Of a DNA stretch of 64,000 nt, positions 39,768-48,012 are shown one piece after another; the first letter of the stretch is position 1; each line of letters begins with the position of its first letter. The notes beneath the pieces were generated by a model. The model was not told where the DNA came from and did not search any database. It was given only the letters and a program-made list of their open reading frames with translations. A program made the position numbers and the translations under genes. This stretch comes from Lachnospiraceae bacterium (lineage in GTDB: Bacteria; Bacillota; Clostridia; Lachnospirales; Lachnospiraceae), in NCBI GenBank assembly GCA_021203305.1, contig JAJQBK010000041.1, forward strand, positions 84,151-148,150, given 5' to 3'.

Positions 39768-39952
39768 GTCATAACAAACGGTGAGATGCTTTCCCACGCA
39801 CTTTCACAAAATCCCTCCGGCTTCTTCCAGCCGTTCGCGATAAAAACCTGTCCCTCTTTCATGTTACAGGCGTCAGAAATCGGATTCTCGTATTGCTCCA
39901 TCAGATCTTTATAACAGGCAATCCGGATGGCTGTTATCCTGCATTTTTTCAT
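39638..39952 (-). CDS. TIGR04076-family small protein
   Basis: This 104-residue protein has conserved cysteines (MKKCRITAIRIACYKDL, ISDACNMKEGQVF, LACGGEDI) in the order typical of the TIGR04076 family, whose function is unknown. CGGAGG lies nine bases before the ATG. The tail (FLIEALEAEAD) recurs in a frame-shifted remnant at 17427-17555. It was probably followed by a GH95 fucosidase gene, of which only the first codons remain here. Confidence 0.85.
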   Translation of the reverse strand: MKKCRITAIRIACYKDLMEQYENPISDACNMKEGQVFIANGWKKPEGFCESAWESISPFVMTLACGGEDIYSGWMKNKKSALISCNDGFRPVSFLIEALEAEAD

Positions 39953-40083
39953 ATATTCTTACCTCCGGCATATCAAAGGAAAAAATTTGTATCCGTTATA
40001 TTCGCGGGGAAATTCTACTGTCCTTCCCAATCGTACCACAGCCATACTTATCCTCCATTGCCCTGCTGATATTGATACAATGT

Positions 40084-40133
40084 AACGATGAACGCACATA
40101 CTCTTTCAACGATAATGCACTATGTTCATCGTT
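40084..40133. repeat. 10-bp inverted repeat in an intergenic gap
   Basis: AACGATGAAC (40084-40093) and GTTCATCGTT (40124-40133) are perfect inverse copies 30 bases apart, and AACGAT occurs once more between them. They lie in the gap between the TIGR04076 gene and the NUDIX gene. Confidence 0.6.
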
Positions 40134-40213
40134 GTGGGGTTTGATTATTCTTCTCTGTTTTATTCTTTCTTTGCTTCAAATTTATCCCAATAAGATGTTT
40201 CCATCGCAAGTCA

Positions 40214-40699
40214 TTATTCATAATATTTTAGCAATACTTCATCGATTTCGGCGATTGGCTCTTTATCCTTAATATCTCTGTACAATGCCAATTGTAATAT
40301 TTCTTCCTTATCATTGATTCCTTTGGTTATTTCGTCCAGCCTTAGTCCTTTCACATGGATACCATAAAGGCCACCATGCTCGGTTCTTGTCTCTTTACAG
40401 AACCAATCAGGCTGAAGTGTCAGATTCATCGCACCAATGTAACTAAAATCGCCTTTAATGCCTAATTCTTCGTAGCACTCTCTGGATATACATTCTCGTG
40501 GTGTCTCTCCATTCTCGGCACAACCACCGAAAATTTCATAACGTCCACGCCATTTATTCCATCCAAGCAAATAATCATTATCCAACTTTACTACAGCAAG
40601 GCAATGCGTATAGGTCGGCATTTCCATCAGCCTTGATTCGCTTATATTATCAATAGACTCAAGTATATTTCCATCGCTGTCAATCAGAATTTGCTCCAT
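40214..40699 (-). CDS. NUDIX hydrolase
   Basis: This 161-residue protein has a complete NUDIX box GGCAENGETPREC...RECYEELGI (about residues 58-81) that binds the metal and cleaves a nucleoside-diphosphate-linked substrate. AAGGAG lies about eleven bases before the ATG. It is the last gene of a small minus-strand cluster with a methyltransferase and a GNAT acetyltransferase. The substrate cannot be told from the sequence. Confidence 0.9.
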   Translation of the reverse strand: MEQILIDSDGNILESIDNISESRLMEMPTYTHCLAVVKLDNDYLLGWNKWRGRYEIFGGCAENGETPRECISRECYEELGIKGDFSYIGAMNLTLQPDWFCKETRTEHGGLYGIHVKGLRLDEITKGINDKEEILQLALYRDIKDKEPIAEIDEVLLKYYE

Positions 40700-40714
40700 C
40701 TTTCTCGTAACTCC

Positions 40715-41590
40715 TTATTTTGTTCCTTGAATCACCATTATTACGGAAACATTGGTGTCCCATTGTTTCTCTCCACGATTATACTGTTCAATTCTTGTAT
40801 CATACTTCATGTTGGCAAGCCGTTTCATTTCAGTAACCTCCTGAGCGTTATAATGTTCTGGCATTGTCTCAAACACAGAGTCTATGCTATCCAAAGCGGA
40901 ATAGCGTTCTGCATTTATCATATCGTGGGCAAGCCGGGAACTGAATCTGGGGTGATCAGGAGTTAAATCAATCGTTGCATACCCTGTTCTTATATTTCGG
41001 AAGCCATACTTTTCCATAGTGATCGGCATTTCCGCTTCGTTCATTGGGTACTTGCAAACGGAATATGTTTCAAACGATGTATCATATTCTCTGGCTTTTT
41101 TCCAAAATGCCTGTTCAAAATCATTGAGTTCCATTACACACGCCGGAGTTATATTGATACCTCTCCGTGAGGATAACACAAGACATTTTCCACCCGGTTT
41201 CAATACCCGAAACTGCTCCCCATAAAACCCGGAAGGCTCTATGTGTTCCGCTACCGTATTTGAAATGGTCACATCAAAAGTATTATCTTCAAAGGCGAGC
41301 CGGGTGGCATCTCCTTCCATGAAAGATATGCCGTCTTCGTGTTCTGATGCAAACCGGATAAATTCACTATCTCTGTCAACAGCGGTAATTTCAGCATTGG
41401 GATACCAGCGATGAATCGCTCCTGCTAAAGCTCCGGGGCCACAGCCGATTTCCAGGACTTTCAAAGTGCGGCTTGTGTCCAGATCAAAAAGCTGTCTGTA
41501 CTGTTGCTCAAACAGATCATCAAATCGTAATTTGCGGGAGTAGTATAGTGTATTAGTACCTTGAACATACTTTGACCAAATAACGTTCAT
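40715..41590 (-). CDS. class I SAM-dependent methyltransferase
   Basis: This protein of about 291 residues has motif I VLEIGCGPGALAGA, the acidic end of strand 2 (ITAVDRDSE), motif II (FEDNTFDVTISNTVAEHI) and a post-motif RVLKPGGKCLVLSS, typical of small-molecule or lipid methyltransferases. I chose the ATG at 41588-41590 with AAAGGA ten bases upstream; a longer TTG start would overlap the GNAT gene. Spacing of 15 bases to the NUDIX gene suggests one transcript. Confidence 0.88.
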   Translation of the reverse strand: MNVIWSKYVQGTNTLYYSRKLRFDDLFEQQYRQLFDLDTSRTLKVLEIGCGPGALAGAIHRWYPNAEITAVDRDSEFIRFASEHEDGISFMEGDATRLAFEDNTFDVTISNTVAEHIEPSGFYGEQFRVLKPGGKCLVLSSRRGINITPACVMELNDFEQAFWKKAREYDTSFETYSVCKYPMNEAEMPITMEKYGFRNIRTGYATIDLTPDHPRFSSRLAHDMINAERYSALDSIDSVFETMPEHYNAQEVTEMKRLANMKYDTRIEQYNRGEKQWDTNVSVIMVIQGTK

Positions 41591-41657
41591 ATCAAAATTC
41601 CTTTCTTTTTTATACAAACTTGAAAAGTCCTTTTGTTCCAAAATCTTTAATTCAAAG

Positions 41658-42095
41658 TCAATCAATCCACTGAATAAACGCCGTCTTATCTGTACTGTTA
41701 TAACCGGCTTTCCTGTAAAAATTTAAAGTCTCCGCATCTTTTGCACCAGTCAGCAGCATCATCTTATAACAGTTTTCACTCTTTGCAATTTTTTTCGCGT
41801 AACCCAGGCATTCCGTAGCGTATCCGCAATGACGGTAATCCTTATGCGTAACCACATTCTCTATAAACGCATATGGGCGAACAGCTCTGGTCAAATTGGG
41901 AATAATCACACACACGCAGGACGATACAATCTTTCCATCCACTTCGCACACAATCAAGTGATGGTGCTCGTCCTTAATTATCTCTGACCATACGGTTCTA
42001 AGATGTTGCGTATCAGCAGGAATACTCGTTTCATGAAGATACAAATACAACTGCAGTATTTCATTTAATTCATATTCTTTCGCTTCTCGAATCAT
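41658..42095 (-). CDS. GNAT-family N-acetyltransferase
   Basis: This 145-residue GNAT protein has the acetyl-CoA loop VVTHKDYRHCGYATECLGYAKKIA and the closing LNFYRKAGY strand. AAAGGG lies upstream of the ATG. It starts the GNAT-methyltransferase-NUDIX cluster. The acceptor is unknown. The conserved central RxxGxG/A core is slightly altered (RHCGYA). Confidence 0.88.
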   Translation of the reverse strand: MIREAKEYELNEILQLYLYLHETSIPADTQHLRTVWSEIIKDEHHHLIVCEVDGKIVSSCVCVIIPNLTRAVRPYAFIENVVTHKDYRHCGYATECLGYAKKIAKSENCYKMMLLTGAKDAETLNFYRKAGYNSTDKTAFIQWID

Positions 42096-42162
42096 GCATT
42101 ACCCTTTCCAAAATTCGCACCACTGGCACGAGTTTTATCCGACATGCACATAGTTTTTCGTC

Positions 42163-42412
42163 TTAATAATCCTTTACTTCCCAATACCCGTAACGCTTGC
42201 CGCCTTTTCGTTCAACAGCGCCTTTATCAACCAGGCTTTTTATTACACGTTTTACGGTACTTCTGGAAATCTGAAACTCCTCTTCCAGGTCTGAATATGT
42301 TGTTTTCGGTCCGGCTGCAAGAATTCTTTTGATTTTCATTTCCAAAGGTTCTTCTAAAGGTTCATTTTGAACCTTTGGACCTTTAGGATTCTTTCTTAAA
42401 ATCAAAAGCCAT
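42163..42412 (-). pseudogene. winged-helix remnant behind a foreign gene start
   Basis: An ATG at 42410-42412 with AAGGA upstream reads MAFDFKKES and stops at once; this resembles the start of GyrI-like binding proteins. In a second frame the region encodes about 60 residues of a winged helix (TTYSDLEEEFQISRSTVKRVIKSLVDKG, YGYWEVKDY), like the C-terminal domain of AlbA_2-type proteins. It appears to be a deletion scar joining two genes. A product from an internal ATG (MKIKRILAAG) remains possible. Confidence 0.55.
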
Positions 42413-42423
42413 ATTGTGAGTCC

Positions 42424-43557
42424 TTATATAAAATCCTTCTCATCAGCTTCATCAAGCCACTCTTGCAGTTTTCTCTGCAACAGTTTCTTGTCCGGCAGAT
42501 ACAGTTTATATTCTTTCGCGTAAATATTGGCATCCTTTGGCAGTGTCAAATCAACCAATGCCTCATCGCTCTGCTTGCAAATAAGAATCCCTATTGTCGG
42601 ATTTTCATTTTCCGTTATCTCATACCGATCGTAGTAATTAACATACATCTGCATCTGTCCCAAATCCTGATGCGTAAGCTCATCGATTTTAAAATCGATG
42701 AGTACGTAGCAGCGAAGAAACCGATTGTATAGAACCAAGTCCAGATAGAAATTTTTATCATGAAAGGTAAATCTCTTCTGGCGCTGTTCAAACAAAAACC
42801 CTTTTCCCATCTCTAAGAGAAAGTTTTGCATCTTATCGATAACCGATTGTTCCAAATCACTTTCATGGTAAGATGCCTTGTCGTCCAATCCTGAAAATTC
42901 AAGAATATATGGCGTATGTATAATATCTGAAGGCTTCTGTGGCGTAGCACCTTCACTCGACAGACGCAGGACATCTTCCTTATCTCTGCTTAATGCCAAC
43001 CTCTCATAAAGGCTTGAGCTGTACTGTCGCTTCAGGGTTTTTACGTTCCAGTTGCTGCGTATGGCTTCTTTTTCGTAAAATTCTCTTTCCTGTGGGTCTG
43101 AAATCCTCATCAGAACCTGATAATGTGTCCAGCTTAAACGAAACGGCCATTTATCATAGTTAATCTGGAATTGTCCAACTCCCGATTGGACAATTCCATT
43201 TTTTTGAAATTGTCCCAATTGTCCAATCGCCGATTGGACAATTGCTGTTTCGCGATCACGATATGTAATATAAAACTGACGCATACCGGCAACATTACTA
43301 CGCGAAAATCCTTTCCCATACTCTTCCGTAAGATAAGTCGACAGGGAATCCAAAACTTTCGCGCCGTATTTCGCTCTATCCTGCCCCTGTTGTTCCTGCT
43401 CAACAATATACCTGCCAAGCTCGAAGCTGGTATAAACTGTAACCGCATTTGCCATCAATCCTATGCTGTCTCTTGCGTTATCAATCAGCTGTTTTGCCTT
43501 TTTATATAAATCTCCAAGTTCTAACTCATTTTCGGATTGAACCAGTTGTTCTTTCAT
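42424..43557 (-). CDS. YhcG/DUF1016-family PDDEXK nuclease protein
   Basis: This 377-residue protein has an N-terminal helical domain (YKKAKQLIDNARDSIGLMAN, EEYGKGFSRSNVAGMRQFYITY), a middle SWTHYQVLMRI block and a C-terminal PD-(D/E)XK nuclease core (KNFYLDLVLYNRFLRCYVLIDFKI). Family members are widespread and linked to mobile DNA or defence, with unclear function. Between the two N-terminal blocks lies an IVQSAIGQ/IVQSGVGQ repeat encoded by two palindromic DNA repeats. It overlaps the XRE gene upstream by four bases. Confidence 0.9.
   Translation of the reverse strand: MKEQLVQSENELELGDLYKKAKQLIDNARDSIGLMANAVTVYTSFELGRYIVEQEQQGQDRAKYGAKVLDSLSTYLTEEYGKGFSRSNVAGMRQFYITYRDRETAIVQSAIGQLGQFQKNGIVQSGVGQFQINYDKWPFRLSWTHYQVLMRISDPQEREFYEKEAIRSNWNVKTLKRQYSSSLYERLALSRDKEDVLRLSSEGATPQKPSDIIHTPYILEFSGLDDKASYHESDLEQSVIDKMQNFLLEMGKGFLFEQRQKRFTFHDKNFYLDLVLYNRFLRCYVLIDFKIDELTHQDLGQMQMYVNYYDRYEITENENPTIGILICKQSDEALVDLTLPKDANIYAKEYKLYLPDKKLLQRKLQEWLDEADEKDFI
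43167..43197. repeat. palindromic repeat 1 inside the YhcG gene
   Basis: GGAATTGTCCAA (43167-43178) and TTGGACAATTCC (43186-43197) are perfect 12-bp arms with a seven-base loop, all within coding sequence. Confidence 0.9.
43216..43244. repeat. palindromic repeat 2 inside the YhcG gene
   Basis: CAATTGTCCAATCG (43216-43229) and CGATTGGACAATTG (43231-43244) are perfect 14-bp arms around a single base. The core matches repeat 1, and both encode a variant of IVQSxxGQ. Confidence 0.92.
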
Positions 43558-43778
43558 AAATCTCCTCCATCCTCACGCTTCACATAGGTCAACTCCACAT
43601 CATACCCCAGTGCTTCCATCATCTGAATGAATGTCTTGTTGACAACGCTGTCTCCCTTTTTGATAATCCGGCTGACATACTGCGGAGAGGTTCCAACCTG
43701 CTCCGCCACTTTTGCCTGTGTTGTACCAGATTCAATGCATTTAACCTTCACATCCACTTCAATATTGTTCTTTAACAT
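43554..43778 (-). CDS. small XRE-family helix-turn-helix protein
   Basis: This 74-residue protein is almost all helix-turn-helix (TQAKVAEQVGTSPQYVSRIIKKGDSVVNKTFIQMMEALG). AAGGT lies before the ATG. Its stop overlaps the start of the YhcG nuclease gene (ATGA), so the two are translated together. It may autoregulate the pair, in the manner of an antitoxin or immunity regulator; this is inferred from the arrangement. Confidence 0.85.
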   Translation of the reverse strand: MLKNNIEVDVKVKCIESGTTQAKVAEQVGTSPQYVSRIIKKGDSVVNKTFIQMMEALGYDVELTYVKREDGGDL

Positions 43779-43879
43779 TTCTCATTACCTTCCACGCCTG
43801 AATTTATCGTCAAATTCTCGCACAAATCGTATGATTTATAATACCACATAATTCTGTATTTTGCCACCTCTAAAATCAG

Positions 43880-43912
43880 AAAAAGGCACCCGTTTCTGAT
43901 GAACCAAGTGCC
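43880..43912 (-). terminator. terminator after the recombinase remnant
   Basis: On the minus strand GGCAC and GTGCC enclose an 18-base loop and are followed by TTTTTCTG, 18 bases after the recombinase remnant stop. Confidence 0.55.
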
Positions 43913-43929
43913 AATCTCAGTGTATTTCT

Positions 43930-44410
43930 TTATGCCCTTATCTCCGTACCGTCCTTAAACGTAACCCGGATGTCCTTAGTGCTGTAAACCGTCACGAAAT
44001 CCACCAGTCCAGACCACAGCCCCTCATCAAACTTCGTAATCGGTTCCTGCGTCTCGATGGTGCTGATAAACTGCTCTATCGTTTTCTTTCCCGCCATGTT
44101 CCCGGCAATCCGCGCGGTGACGGAAACGTACTCCTCCTGCAGCTTCTGGAAACGGTCAACCAGTCCGTCATACCGGCTCTGGTACTCATCCTGGTCAAGC
44201 GCGACTCTGGCGTTCTCGTACACACAATGTTCGGTCATCTCCGCGATCACGGTTATTTCGTTCTGGAGCTCCGTCTGACGTTGCTCCAATTGAGCGCCCG
44301 ATTTTCCCCTTAAAAGCCGCAAAAATCGGCGGTTATACACGGGTTTTCCTGGTTTTCCTGTATCAATCTCGATAGGAGAACGTCCTATCGCCCGGCACAT
44401 CCGACAGTTC
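43930..44410 (-). pseudogene. C-terminal remnant of a large serine recombinase
   Basis: About 155 codons encode the tail of a transposon-type serine recombinase: a coiled helical part (TELQNEITVIAEMTEHCVYEN, LDQDEYQSRYDGLVDRFQKL) and the final FDEGLWSGLVDFVTVYSTKDIRVTFKDGTEI. The catalytic serine domain and the zinc-ribbon domain are missing. It is probably the scar of a departed or decayed integrative element beside mntP. Confidence 0.85.
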
Positions 44411-44419
44411 GCATTCGAT

Positions 44420-45007
44420 CTACATCACCCCTGTACTGAAAATCTCCAGCCCGATCGCGATCAGGATGACGCCGCCCAGAATCTGTGCCTTATTGGACAG
44501 CCTGGTGCCAAACTTCTCCCCGATCTCCAGACCCACCACGCAGATGACAAAGGTCACAGCCGCAATGATCAGAGACGCCGCAAGAGCCATCACCCAGTTA
44601 TAATCCGCGATCGTAAACCCCACGGAAAGGGCGTCGATGGAAGTAGCGATGCCCTGTACAACCAGGGCGCCGAAGCCAAGACTGCTGTCCTCCGGCTTCA
44701 GCTCTCCCTGGCTGCGGACGCCCTCGATCAGCATCCTGCCGCCGATATAGGCCAGCAAAATCAGCGCGATCCAGGGGATCATCCGCTCAAAGGCCGCGAA
44801 GTACCTGGCGATGGTATGTACACAGACCCAGCCGGTCATCGGCATCAGCGCCTGAAAAAAGGCAAACATGCCGGCAATGCCGGTCATCTTGCCCTTCTTC
44901 ATCTGCGGCTCATTCAGTCCGTTGGCCATGGAGACGGAAAAGGCGTCCATGGCCAGTCCCACTCCCAGCATCACACTGTTGGCAAAAAACAAAAAGCTCC
45001 AATCCAT
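44420..45007 (-). CDS. mntP: manganese efflux pump MntP
   Basis: This 195-residue membrane protein has six hydrophobic helices and the paired conserved acidic motifs of MntP: GVGLAMDAFSVSMANG in helix 1 and QGIATSIDALSVGFTIAD in helix 4. It exports Mn2+. I chose the ATG at 45005-45007 with GGAGG nine bases before it. The leader carries a yybP-ykoY-like manganese riboswitch, which gives direct regulation by the exported ion. Confidence 0.95.
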   Translation of the reverse strand: MDWSFLFFANSVMLGVGLAMDAFSVSMANGLNEPQMKKGKMTGIAGMFAFFQALMPMTGWVCVHTIARYFAAFERMIPWIALILLAYIGGRMLIEGVRSQGELKPEDSSLGFGALVVQGIATSIDALSVGFTIADYNWVMALAASLIIAAVTFVICVVGLEIGEKFGTRLSNKAQILGGVILIAIGLEIFSTGVM

Positions 45008-45109
45008 TTTTCTTTCCTCCGACTTGTAATGAAATTCCTGTCCACATCTGTATATGCAAAACAAAAGACCCAAATACAGCCTTCAAAAGCCACAGCCAAT
45101 CAAGCGCAT

Positions 45110-45154
45110 CGTCTCAATCATAATTTTAATGAAAAATAATTAAAACGATACACC
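45110..45154. repeat. dispersed short repeat, copy 1 (see 57672)
   Basis: The first 21 bases (beginning CGTCTCAATCATAATTTT) are identical to those at 57672, and the copies end alike (CG, then ATACACC). It lies between the riboswitch and mntP, so it may be part of the expression platform or an inserted small element. Confidence 0.7.
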
Positions 45155-45194
45155 GACTGTGTCTTCCGAAGTCCATACATGAGTCTCGCAATTT

Positions 45195-45320
45195 AAAACA
45201 AGCCAGACCTGAGAGCGGTCAGTATGTTGACTTGCTACGCACCGGAGCATCATCCTGTAAAGCATCAGATTTTAATAATCACTGCGCCGGGCCGCATGCT
45301 ACTCCCCCACGGGGATTCTG
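45195..45320 (-). ncRNA. yybP-ykoY-type manganese riboswitch
   Basis: On the minus strand the segment has the conserved GGGGGAGTAGC near its 5' end, a central ATGCTCCGGTGC, and CAACATACTGACCGC near its 3' end, with TCTGGC following. These are hallmarks of the yybP-ykoY family that binds Mn2+. Its position before mntP, whose product exports Mn2+, agrees. It fills the 381-bp gap 45008-45388 together with the repeat at 45110-45154. Confidence 0.75.
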
Positions 45321-45388
45321 TTTCCTGTTATTATAACGGCTCTTTTCGGAAATGTCATCAGAAAATACGAAAAAAACGTAAAAATATG

Positions 45389-46552
45389 TTACGATTCACT
45401 GCCGGATCTGTTCTCTCCCTGCGACCGTATATACAGCCGTTTCCGATGCAGAATCCTGTCAATCTGTGAGTTCACCAGCCCATCGAGCACCAAAAGTCTC
45501 TCTTGGGGCAATCCATACGCCCGATCCCTGCTGAATTGAAATCCGCTCAGGTTCTTTAAGTCAGAGCGAAGCGCAGGCGTCAGCAGACCATTCGCGATTT
45601 CATTGAAGTCCTCGCCAATTCTGGTAGGGCGCTCCGCCAGATAGGCGTCCAAATTCCGGAAATCCTCCTCCTCCGCATAGGGAAGCAGCGCCTGATTGTG
45701 GTCAAACACCGGAGCCATCCCGGTAATTTCCAAAGTCTCTGTGTCAAACAGCATCCCATAATTTCCCTGATGGCGGTCTATATTGATAATCAGCGCGTCC
45801 AGCACTATCATCCGCCGGAAATCATCATCCGCTCCATACTTTTCCATATAAGACAAAATTCCTTCCGGGTCCCGGATATCCCCTGCCGCGGCATGAATCG
45901 TCACAAACCCGGAGCTTTCACTGGTAAAAAGCGGGCACCGCGAAACCAGCTTTCCCCTGTACATTTCCGTCTGATATGGCACATAAGTTCGGCAAAATAC
46001 CGCCGCCACCTCGCTGGCATACATCTCAGAATAGGGCTCCAGTCCCGCATTACGCGCGCCGTCAGAGCCCTGCTTCATCAGATAAATCCGGCCATTTTCA
46101 CGAATCCAGCACTTCGCGAAGGATCCGCTGGTGCCAAATTCAGGGGATGTGGTCGAAAAGCTTTCCCCATACATTCCTCCCTCAAAAGCCAGATGCGCGA
46201 TCGTTTCATCAAAATCGTTCTGAAAGAGGGAAACTTGGGCCCATACCAGATCGGAAGCCGCGGGGCGAATCCAGAATGTATCATTCAGATTCAGCGCGTA
46301 GGTCACCCGAATATAGCCCTCCAGATCATAGCAGCCGCACAACCGAAGAAGCTTCTCTATATGCGCCCGATGCTTTGGCGCCTGCCGGTTCGCGATCCAC
46401 GACTGAATATCCGTAAAACCTATGGGCAGAGAGGCATCGAATTCACGGACGGTTTCCTCAAATTTCAGGGTTCCCAGCTCTGATCTGTGTACCTGAAAGG
46501 TAAGAAGCTTTTTATCCTTATTCATCAAAAAAAATGCATTGTCCAGAAACAT
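45389..46552 (-). CDS. HipA-like kinase-fold protein
   Basis: This 387-residue protein has a C-terminal kinase-like core: GSFAKCWIRENGRIYLMKQG (nucleotide-binding strand), LDALIINIDRHQGNYGML (catalytic-loop Asp and Asn) and PVFDHNQALLP (metal-binding Asp). The N-terminal part (SWIANRQAPKHRAHIEKLL) is unlike the HipA N-lobe. The pattern fits stand-alone HipA_C or CtkA-type proteins common in Clostridia. No HipB-like partner is adjacent, so a classical toxin-antitoxin role is uncertain. GAGGAG lies before the ATG. Confidence 0.8.
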   Translation of the reverse strand: MFLDNAFFLMNKDKKLLTFQVHRSELGTLKFEETVREFDASLPIGFTDIQSWIANRQAPKHRAHIEKLLRLCGCYDLEGYIRVTYALNLNDTFWIRPAASDLVWAQVSLFQNDFDETIAHLAFEGGMYGESFSTTSPEFGTSGSFAKCWIRENGRIYLMKQGSDGARNAGLEPYSEMYASEVAAVFCRTYVPYQTEMYRGKLVSRCPLFTSESSGFVTIHAAAGDIRDPEGILSYMEKYGADDDFRRMIVLDALIINIDRHQGNYGMLFDTETLEITGMAPVFDHNQALLPYAEEEDFRNLDAYLAERPTRIGEDFNEIANGLLTPALRSDLKNLSGFQFSRDRAYGLPQERLLVLDGLVNSQIDRILHRKRLYIRSQGENRSGSES

Positions 46553-46643
46553 CCGGGTTTCTCCTCATACGAAAATCCAATTCTTTTTGCCATGATACCA
46601 CATTTACATCAAATTTTCAGCGCTTTGGGAATAAATAAACCAC

Positions 46644-47138
46644 TCATATCGCCTTCTCCAGCTTCAGAAGCTCCACCTTCCTGTCAATTCCACCGGCATA
46701 CCCGGTCAGGCTGCCATCCGCGCCCACCACCCGATGGCACGGCACAATAATGGAAGCCGGATTGTGTCCCACCGCGCCGCCCACTGCCCGCGCCGACATT
46801 TTGGCAATTCCGCGCTGTCCGGCAACTTTAGCGGCAATCTCCCCGTAGGTCATGGTCCGGCCATAGGGAATCCCCTTCAGTATTTCCCAGACAGCCATCT
46901 GAAAGGGACTGCCGTTCAGGGCAAGCGGCGGCATAAAATCCGGCTCTTTCCCGGAGAAATAAACGTCCAGCCACCCAAAGGTCTGATCGAATATGGGAAG
47001 GAACTTCTCTTCATGGTCACCCTTTAGGGTATCGGCATAATATTTCTGCCCCACGAACCACAGGCCGGTCAACGCCTGACCGTTAGCAGCTAATGTAAGC
47101 TCTCCCAATGGGGAGGAATAGGAATATGTATACAACAT
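46644..47138 (-). CDS. ogt: methylated-DNA-protein cysteine methyltransferase
   Basis: This protein of about 164 residues has the active-site motif VPCHRVVG with the methyl-accepting Cys134, and the DNA-binding wing (GIPYGRTMTYGEIAAK, SARAVGGAVGHNP). It repairs O6-methylguanine by irreversible transfer to its own cysteine. Three in-frame ATGs occur at the start; I chose 47136-47138 because AAGGAG lies nine bases before it, while the next one upstream is too close. Confidence 0.95.
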   Translation of the reverse strand: MLYTYSYSSPLGELTLAANGQALTGLWFVGQKYYADTLKGDHEEKFLPIFDQTFGWLDVYFSGKEPDFMPPLALNGSPFQMAVWEILKGIPYGRTMTYGEIAAKVAGQRGIAKMSARAVGGAVGHNPASIIVPCHRVVGADGSLTGYAGGIDRKVELLKLEKAI

Positions 47139-47188
47139 GGCCATGTTCTCCTTCATTGTGCGGGCTTCGTCTGCCCATATAAAACCTG

Positions 47189-47821
47189 TTACTGTGAATA
47201 GCGACAGATTTTCTCAAAAAACCGCAGAAACCCGTCCTCCACCGCAAACTGCTCCAGCTCGTCCTCCGCCAGGTCATAATAATACTTCCCCGTCTTCATA
47301 TCAATGGACATGCTGTCCAGCGGAAAACCCTTTTTTCTGACAGCGCTGTGGGGAACATCCGTCAGTATAAACCTCTCACTTTCCATGGAGGGGTCCATGG
47401 CTTCATAAATATGGTCTTCATCCGCCACAAAATAGATCGCGTTTCTGTATACAGCCGTCAGATTTCCGTACTTTTTCACCAGTCCCCCGTAATATTCCCG
47501 CATCTCTTCATCTGACAGATATCTACCGTTGACAGTGCGCACATGGACTCCCGGCTGCGCCTCCTCCGGAACCTGATCAAAGTATAATCCCGAATCGCAG
47601 GAAAAAACCGGCATCTGAAACGCTTCATAATAGGCCAGCGCCTTACATCTGGCGTTTTCCAGCGGCGTCCGGCCGGTCTCGGCCGCCTCGGGGATGCTCC
47701 TTCCCTCTTCTTTTAAATCATTTAAGCCGATCAGTTCTATTCCCAGCTTTTCCAGCCGACTCCTCATGGCGGACAATTTTGCCTGATTGCCGGTTCCGAA
47801 GAGTAATTTCACAGTGCTCAT
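47189..47821 (-). CDS. RdgB/HAM1-type non-canonical purine NTP pyrophosphatase
   Basis: This 210-residue protein has the family start LLFGTGNQAKLSAM, ENARCKALAYYEAF and FSCDSGLYF. Family members remove dITP/XTP by hydrolysis to the monophosphate. The typical glycine-rich end is altered (GFPLDSMSIDMKTGKY), so this belongs to a divergent branch. The start is uncertain: the ATG at 47819-47821 has AGGA four bases before it, and one 15 bases upstream has no site. Confidence 0.8.
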   Translation of the reverse strand: MSTVKLLFGTGNQAKLSAMRSRLEKLGIELIGLNDLKEEGRSIPEAAETGRTPLENARCKALAYYEAFQMPVFSCDSGLYFDQVPEEAQPGVHVRTVNGRYLSDEEMREYYGGLVKKYGNLTAVYRNAIYFVADEDHIYEAMDPSMESERFILTDVPHSAVRKKGFPLDSMSIDMKTGKYYYDLAEDELEQFAVEDGFLRFFEKICRYSQ

Positions 47822-47894
47822 GCCTTCCTGTCTCATTTCAGAATATATTATTCCGCAAAAAAAATCCGTTCTCCCTCTTTCGCGAAATTACGAT

Positions 47895-47926
47895 TTGTTA
47901 TTTCCCGTCTTTTTACGAAATAACAA
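47895..47926. promoter_or_regulatory. 10-bp inverted repeat upstream of the RdgB-like gene
   Basis: TTGTTATTTC (47895-47904) and GAAATAACAA (47917-47926) are perfect inverse copies 12 bases apart, about 75 bases before the RdgB-like start. It may be an operator. Confidence 0.45.
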
Positions 47927-48012
47927 TTTGTTTTATTATACGAAAGGAATTTGAATGCCGCAAGTACCTTTCTCAGGCAGGACGGCAAACTTCCTGCAGC
48001 CTGTCTCCGCTA

